Positions 50,990-64,000 of a DNA stretch of 64,000 nucleotides are shown here, in pieces. The first letter of the stretch is position 1. The number at the start of each line of letters is the position of its first letter. The notes beneath the pieces are model-generated. The model was not told the DNA's origin. It worked only from the letters and a program-made list of their open reading frames with translations, and searched no databases. A program made the position numbers and the translations under genes. The DNA comes from Litomosoides sigmodontis (taxonomy: Eukaryota > Nematoda > Chromadorea > Rhabditida > Onchocercidae), in NCBI GenBank assembly GCA_963070105.1, contig OY718808.1:186001-250000 (forward strand), given 5' to 3'.

Positions 50990-53900
50990 TGCTGACGTAA
51001 GTTTCTACTTCTACTGCATTAGTTTTGTGATGAAACCTCACTGATAACCGCTCTTCGATGGGGGCACTCAAAAAATACTCATCTTCCTCCTTTCTTCCTG
51101 TCTAACTCTTGCTTTTCAGCTCTTACTTCGAATTTCGTTGGTACTTCCAAATGGCTAATGACTTGTTCAAATTATCACTTCGTCAGTTTTATTTATGCTA
51201 CGTCATATTTCAGTGGATGACATGCCTAACACGAAGTATAATATATGAAATTATAAAGACTTTATTTCGTTTTTCATCCTTCTGTTTCCTTCTTGCCACT
51301 ACAGTTAATCGAATTTTTCGCCGCTAACATTTTTTAGCTATTTAGCATAGAAATTGAACAGCTGATGGAATTTAATTTTATTCACAATACACCACTTATT
51401 TGACTCAAACAATTCCTTATTGCCAAAATTGGTGGGTAATAAGCTTGCATTAGCTCCAATAGCAGTAATTTCAATTATTAGAACAGCGCTTGAGCGGCAG
51501 CCACAATGCCATGACAAATGTGTTGGTGACTAAGGCATGTGCGCGTATATCACTTCTTTTAAATAAGTGATCAATTTCGATAGCAGTTTTTTAATTCGAT
51601 CTTCCCGCTTCCATAGCAGCCTCGGTAGGCAAAGCATATTTACGTCTACCAAAGTTCGTTGCAGCATCTTAAATCAGCAGCATCTTCAAATTGCTTTTAT
51701 TATAAATCAAAGGAAAACTATAGTACTTACGAGCTTTCACGCCTTTTTTTTTGTCAGCATTTTGGACAGGAAAAGTTAAAAACTTTCGTTTTCGCATTTT
51801 CACTTTTGAGCATCGTTTTTTTAAATTTCTCTTTTGATTCTTTCTTCCCACCCCACCTCCATTTCACTTGCTTCCTTTCTCTATTCCTGCTTTTTCGCAT
51901 TTCATGGGAAGGAAAAAACTAAGGACTTAAATTATTCGTAAGTGGGAGCATTAAGAAATAAAATTTTGTACGGAACAAAAAGAAGTCAGCTTTAAAAATG
52001 GAAAATTTCGAAGGATGACCAATGTACGGATAAAATGTTATGTAAATTGTGTACTTGTAAATGAGTGAAGCAAATTAACCAAACACTCTTTTAACAAGTT
52101 AGTTTGAAAATATTTAAAAGAAAAACATTAATCGATGAGAAATATCAGTTATTTTTAAAGTATGAAAAGTTATGAAATTGCGAAGGTTTCAAAATTGTGA
52201 ATGAAATTTCGATAAATCTTATCATTCCTTTCCTCTACGTAACCCTACCAAACACTCTACTCTACCCATCCATTATCGTAAATGACCCGGATAGTGTCTG
52301 TTAAGATACTTAAGTCTCTTTAAGGTCAGGAAAATGAGGGTTGCAATAAGCAGTAGTAAATATAAATTTTCTTATTTAGGTAATAATTATTCAACGATTT
52401 ATGATTAAAAATTCAGGCAAATTTGCAATTTGATATTTTAGGAGAACGAGAGAAGCAAGGCTGAAATCCTCCAGATGGAAGCAAATTCGCCTGTGACAAG
52501 TGCTCAGTCATTTCAACAAATCAGTAAGCTATTTCGGTATCGAAACTTAGTTCCAGCTTAGAAAAGGGTCTTGAATATGAGCAAATTGGTCTAACAATTT
52601 CCTTTTGATTCTTTTTATGACTTCTCAATGATGCTATGATGATTTTCTAGAATTTATTCAAATTCCGCTCCTCTCGCCGGCCACTTCCCTAAAGTGAACA
52701 TTGTTGCGCAGAATTAGTAAAAGCGGAACAGTACGTCATCTGTTATTCCTCTCGTTTTTCTTCTCTTGAAAACTGTTCTTGTGGAAATGGATGATTGCTC
52801 TGAGCTAATTAGTAAGTATCAAAAAGGAACGGAGAGGTGCATTCACTAATAAGACCTCTCAAAGAGCTCATGCACGTAACATTAGCATGCTATTTGTTGC
52901 CGAAATCAAAGCTTCAAGAATGTGTTTGGAACCATTCGGTGGTGGTAGCTTTCTGTAGCGAACACGCATTTCTTCATGTGATATTTCAGATCTAAATGTG
53001 CTATTTATTGAAAGTATAAAAATAATGTTTTATTTTTATCATTTTGAGAATGGAGCGAGAGAGGAGAGAGCGAGAGAGAAAAGACAGCAGAGAAGTAAGG
53101 ATGTAATTAATTCATGATTTATAAAGTGGCATGATGTGATAGTGAGAAATTTGGACTGAAAGGAAAAATGAAGGTAAATTGGAGGAGATTCATTTGAAGA
53201 GATGCGCTGCTGGAAGGAGAGGAACGAGCATGGTGATGCTTGCTGGGAATACGAAGGAAGCGATGATTGAGAGAAAAGTGTTAGTGCCGTAAATTAATTA
53301 GTTTAATTATAAAAAAAGAAAAGTATTTCACTTTTTCAACTCATTGAACAGTGCAAATTAGTGGAAATACCGATGGTTGGATGAGCGTTGCTTCACTGAA
53401 AATGTGAAAAATGAAAAGAGAAAGAGAGAATCAGGTGAGGAGGAATAAATAATTGCGAATAACTTCATAGAATTTAAAAAGCGACAGGAATGTCCGAGCT
53501 CCTAGAAGCACGTGCGAGAATTTCTGCACGCAACATGCGTGCTAAAAACTGACCAAACTTTTGAAATTACTGGATAGTGTTAATTTTGGAATTATGATGG
53601 CTAATAACTCGGAATTATTGAAGTGTTTTTTGAAAGCGCCAAGTCGAGCGCAATAATTCACTGCCATAATTTGCATGTGTTGTCAGTGAGAGGGAAAAGT
53701 GAGAGAGAAGATGGGAGTACGAAAAAAGTGATGAATTTGGAAAGCCAAAAATGATAAGGAAAAATCGGCGTTCCAAATGAGAAACAACTTTGCGCGAAAG
53801 GAAAAAATAGGAGATAGACAGGACTAAAAACTACGCATGGCCTAAATATAAAGGGGAAAAGGGAGTTCGTTGGGAAGGGAAAAACGATAAAATTCCAGGA

Positions 53901-55631
53901 GAACTAATGGAAGAAGAGGAAAATGAACAACTACTAATTAAATACATTCCTGCACGCTTACGCTGGAAATGAGTTCAGAAGGAAGGAAAAAACCCCTTTT
54001 CTGTTTAACATAATTCGTTCACTTTGGATGTCACCGACAAACTTGGACTTTCACTTTGTGACTGTCAAATCCGATGAAATTCCTTAATCAAAAATTGAAA
54101 AGAAAAAAATTCCACCATTTTGCAGGAATTAAAACGTCGGTTCATTCAAAGTGTACGATGGGATCGACCTCATTTTATCCGTGGAAAACAGAAATGTGAA
54201 TAAGTCAATCAATTTCTTCCAGTGATTTCGAGCAATTTTTGCAGAAAAGGGAAGGGAAAGAAAGTGAAAGCAAGAGGAGAAATATTAAAAATAAATAAAA
54301 AATGTTCCGCTTCCTCATGACTTTCCATTTCATTATCATGAGATCGTTAAGAAAACTTGTTGACTTGTAGTAGGAACAAATTCTTCCAAATTATTTGACC
54401 TCATTACTCTTGGGGAAGCGGAAAGTTTTTCAGTCGAGCTTTGCTGTGGTCCAAGGTGATCGCAAGGAACATCGCTAGGAACGAATCGTTGTATGTTACA
54501 GTTCACTTGACTGTCTTGTGATCTCTAAGTGCGATTAACTTCATTCAAGCGCCTTTCTTTTAAAATTAAATAAATGAAAATTTGGTTTTAAAAGATTAGA
54601 TTTCAGTGGTCATAAGTTTTGGGACGAAAATGAATTTACTAGTTTATTTGCGACAATCCCTTATATTAGTTCGGTTTTTACATCTTTTTTCTCTAATAAT
54701 GCTTTTGCACAAATATAAAATCGAGTTCGAAGGTGACTTTTCAAAGCACTACGCACTACGTATATTTGTTTTTGCTGAAGTGAGATATGGGAGGAGAGGG
54801 CAATTTAATTTAAACGCAATGTTGAAATGTTCAACAACAAATTCCTGCATTTGTATTTTTTATATTCATCCACCTGAATCATAGACAAATGACTTTTTAG
54901 GTTGTTGCAAGCAGTCGGAGCAAAGCAAAAATAGACATGCATACATCTCTTTTTAATTTTCATTCGGTTGTTCACAGGAAACTGTTGTTAAAATGACATT
55001 GTTAAATTTCACTTCAAGATGCTTCTGAACAACAGAAAGGATTCACCTTGTTGTTATCGTGTTGTAATTCACCCTGATGTGATACTATTTGCTAGAACTT
55101 TGTGCAAAGAATTTTCAAGAATGAAACTGCTGGACCGGTAAGCTATGGTTTGCATGCACGTTGACGCAGATGCATAAGATGTTATAACGAAAGTGATAAG
55201 TATAGATTTGTCATGCTGTAAAGCATTGATTAGGACGACAGAGTTTGAAAAATTTGTTAAATTAGCGCAAAGCTATGAATGAGCACAAGAAAATTTATTT
55301 TTTAGATTTGATGAAGCTGACAAGCTGGCAAGAATGGAGCAAGTGGAGCAAATGTGGGAAGGAGGAACGGTTTCGCATGCGATTTCGTTCGTGCGTACTT
55401 GACGATACCATCGGTAGTGACATCGACGCAGCACGGGGCGCTCTTTGTGAAGTGGGAAAGACAGAAACCGAACGGCAACACTGCTTCACGGCGAGGAGGA
55501 CCGGAAGTAAAGATGAGAAGTTAAGCAACTGGAATCCATTTATGATCGAGGAAGAAATCACAGCGTCTCATTTCAAACGGCCAAAGGCTAATCCTGAGCC
55601 AGTTAGAGTGATCGAACTCCATCCTGTTTAA
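50213..55631 (+). CDS. Small secreted protein with one thrombospondin type-1 repeat
   Basis: Exons 50213-50276, 50947-50996, 52442-52523 and 55306-55631 join in phase to give about 173 aa. Residues 1-24 (MMTTAILATTQFIIVFFLIC then TAFA) are a signal peptide; no later membrane segment is present. A short polar linker follows. One TSR starts at about residue 72: SWQEWSKWSKC has the three spaced tryptophans, and RFRMRFRSC supplies the arginine layer and second cysteine. Two further cysteines are at ALCEV and RQHC. The CSxTCG glycosaminoglycan/CD36-type motif is absent. The tail is basic and polar and ends VIELHPV. TSR proteins of this kind act in extracellular matrix or guidance, but I do not recognise an orthologue. 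Intron 3 is 2.8 kb and seems empty. Confidence 0.72.
50770..50838. repeat. (CA)n microsatellite, interrupted
   Basis: CA dinucleotides with occasional TA and CG interruptions, in the first intron of the single-TSR gene. Confidence 0.95.
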
Positions 55632-57111
55632 AACAGTTTCCGAGAAGGGGATGAAACCGTGTTCTCTGTATGCAACCTTCCACTCCTGCCCCCTCGCTAC
55701 TGCATCAGCCCACTGCCTCGTAGAGTTTGCACCGATTCCCCGTCTTTTAACTTCAATGTTATACCACCTAAACTCAACAATTTGTTAATTAATGAAGAAG
55801 GAAAATAAGAAATGACAGGATATGCTGTTTTAGTGCCCTAATTAGAGGTTGCATTTTGCATTTAATAATTTTATATGCAATTATTACTTGTCGCTAAACA
55901 TTCAGTTGTGGTGATTTCCAACCATCGAGCCAACAATCGCACAAAAAAGAAGTGCACTGCGCCAGCATGCACAACAGCGAAGGTGCGAAAAGTTCTGAAA
56001 TTTCATTTCACAATCAGTTGTTTGAATAAATTGCTAGAAAACTATTGGCGGTGAACAGAATTATTGTCTATTTTGGACGAGAAATAAATGCGTCTTTTCG
56101 TTTTCGTAGGGGACTGACTTGCGTGTGCACGTGAAGTGAATTGACGTAGAAGAGGAGGAGGCCGAAGAAAGAAGGATTGGAGTTGAAGTTACAACACACA
56201 CTGTCCACTGACTTCATCGACAAAGAAGGAGTGGGTAATTGATGAAATTAAATTGCTTTAATTGAAGGAATTTAAGAGATGTCGTCCAGTGGTTAAGTGT
56301 TTCGATGAACTCTTCCTTCACCGGTGCTTCGAATTCATTCCTTCATTTCGTGAAACTGTGAACTGTGGCAAGAGAGAGAGAAGGGAAAAAAGGAAGAGTA
56401 AGTGAAGTGAGGGAGGGATTCACTGAGATGATGATATCCAATGAGTTTAGGCAAAGGATGGATGGGTTTGATTTGCTGACGACATTTTCGGGATATCGGT
56501 GACACATGAGACACTGCGACGAATGGAATGAGTGTGAGTGAGTGCTCGGTGGAAGAGAGGAAGCGCGGGGGCTGACGGAGAAGGAGAGAGTGGGAACAGT
56601 TGAAGAGAGTGAAGATGGCGGCTATCCATCTTCTACCTTACCCCGAAAATTTTCAATCTTTCCATTCCGTATTTGCATCAAAATTATCTCACTCAGTCTC
56701 TCGCCATCCTCCTTTTCCATCTTCTCTTCTTCCTTCATCACCCGTCTCTCACTCTTTGCTACTCTATTTTCAACGAGCAATCATCATTGCTTCCTTTTGT
56801 CCTAATGATTGTGAACTGTGACCCAATTGTCTTTTCAAAATTCTTGAAAATTCTAATCCTTCTATCCTAATCTAAAAGCAACCGTTTTCAGTTAACCATC
56901 GTCTCGTCGCCCATTTTCTCAGTACCAGAAATTGACACCATAATTCTCATCCAGATAATTACTGCTAAACTCAAGTCGTCTTTCATTCATTCTTCGCTCT
57001 TGCTAGCCAGCCTCTCCTTCTTTCACTTGTGGTCAGCTACTTTCCCACTTCGCCTACCGAACAAACAAATCAGAAGTATTTGAACTTCGTCGGATTCAAC
57101 GACCTCATCGA
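55632..57111 (+). other. Intergenic region between the two TSR genes
   Basis: 1.5 kb with GA-rich (56370-56600) and CT-rich (56690-56800) parts just upstream of the second TSR gene, typical of promoter or 5' UTR sequence here. Short open frames in it are low-complexity. Confidence 0.5.
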
Positions 57112-63485
<6,374 letters not shown>

Positions 63486-64000
63486 AATACAAGCGATCAT
63501 ATCGATCCAGTTACTAATAATAGCAAATTACGACGAATCACTTTCAAAATGCTAAATTAATGTAGAATTTTAAGTTTAAATTTATCAGGATGTAAGCGTT
63601 GTTCCGAAATTATCAAGATTTTTACACTCTAACGTCATCTATCGACCATTCCTCTAGGTTTGTTTTGTCATTTCACCGGAAAGCGCTGAAGTGAGATTAG
63701 GTTACGCTTTCTCCAGATGTCACCACAGACAAATTAATTTTCGAAATAACTGGCAGCGTGAATATTAGAAGTAAATTGTTTGATTTTTTTCTTTCTTGTT
63801 ATTCATTGGCAACACTCCGTTGGTGGAAATTCCATTTTTAATGATTATCAATTGATATGATTGATAATTTTAAAATGAAACAAGCTTGATTTTATTTTAT
63901 CTCATTCCTGTTAGGCATTTTGTTCCACTTAAAGCTGAAACTTTAGCCGAAAAGTAAAAAACTGCTATCATTCGCTGTTCAGGAAAAACTTTCTTTCTTG
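63486..64000. other. Right-edge flank, no gene recognised
   Basis: AT-rich sequence after the stop codon of the two-TSR gene. It presumably holds that gene's 3' UTR. No clear polyadenylation signal or new exon was seen. Confidence 0.5.

Noticed and set aside
56276..56345. tRNA-like signals (CCAGTGGTTAAG followed by GCTTCGAATTC)
   Set aside because: The T-arm and acceptor stems do not pair and no anticodon arm forms, so box A/B resemblance is probably chance.

Overview
The window is eukaryotic and almost certainly from a nematode. It is AT-rich, its genes are split into many short exons with GT-AG introns of roughly 50 bp to several kb, and pyrimidine-rich 3' splice acceptors lie only a few bases upstream of several start codons, as expected for spliced-leader trans-splicing. 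The intron sizes, base composition and long dinucleotide tracts look more like a filarial (spirurid) worm than Caenorhabditis. That placement is inference. No bacterial, viral or transposon genes were seen, and all gene models were built by eye from splice sites, reading phase and remembered family motifs.

Layout. Two genes lie on the minus strand at the left: an RRP1/Nop52-type nucleolar rRNA-processing protein (127-4017) and a Spinster-type MFS transporter (7071-13799). After a 5 kb divergent gap comes a plus-strand block of four nuclear genes: the TFIIIC subunit GTF3C3/TFIIIC102 (18859-26556), a kinase-less Mad3/BubR1-like checkpoint protein (27101-29735), the RNA polymerase III subunit RPC8/POLR3H (31279-33023) and pinin (33768-36686). 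A possible tiny secreted-peptide gene follows (37134-37895). A Shaw/Kv3 potassium channel runs on the minus strand (38377-42196). An 8 kb gene-poor stretch then leads to two adjacent plus-strand genes for secreted thrombospondin type-1 repeat (TSR) proteins (50213-55631 and 57112-63485).

How the genes relate. GTF3C3 and RPC8 act in the same Pol III transcription machinery and sit within 5 kb of each other on one strand, with Mad3 between them. Pinin is a splicing-associated nuclear protein. Acceptor-like sites before Mad3 and pinin are compatible with an operon-like or trans-spliced cluster, but the gaps (0.5-1.5 kb) are long for a classical nematode operon. The TSR pair shares domain type, strand and signal peptides and may be an old tandem duplication.

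Points most worth a second look: a phase-neutral 48-nt cassette exon inside the Kv channel T1 domain; two alternative Kv C-termini; a glutamine in the Kv S4 segment; two homopolymer frameshifts in RRP1; a decayed copy of a GTF3C3 exon inside an upstream intron of the same gene; an intronic pre-miRNA-sized hairpin; and a second, overlapping secretory-type reading frame in the first TSR gene.
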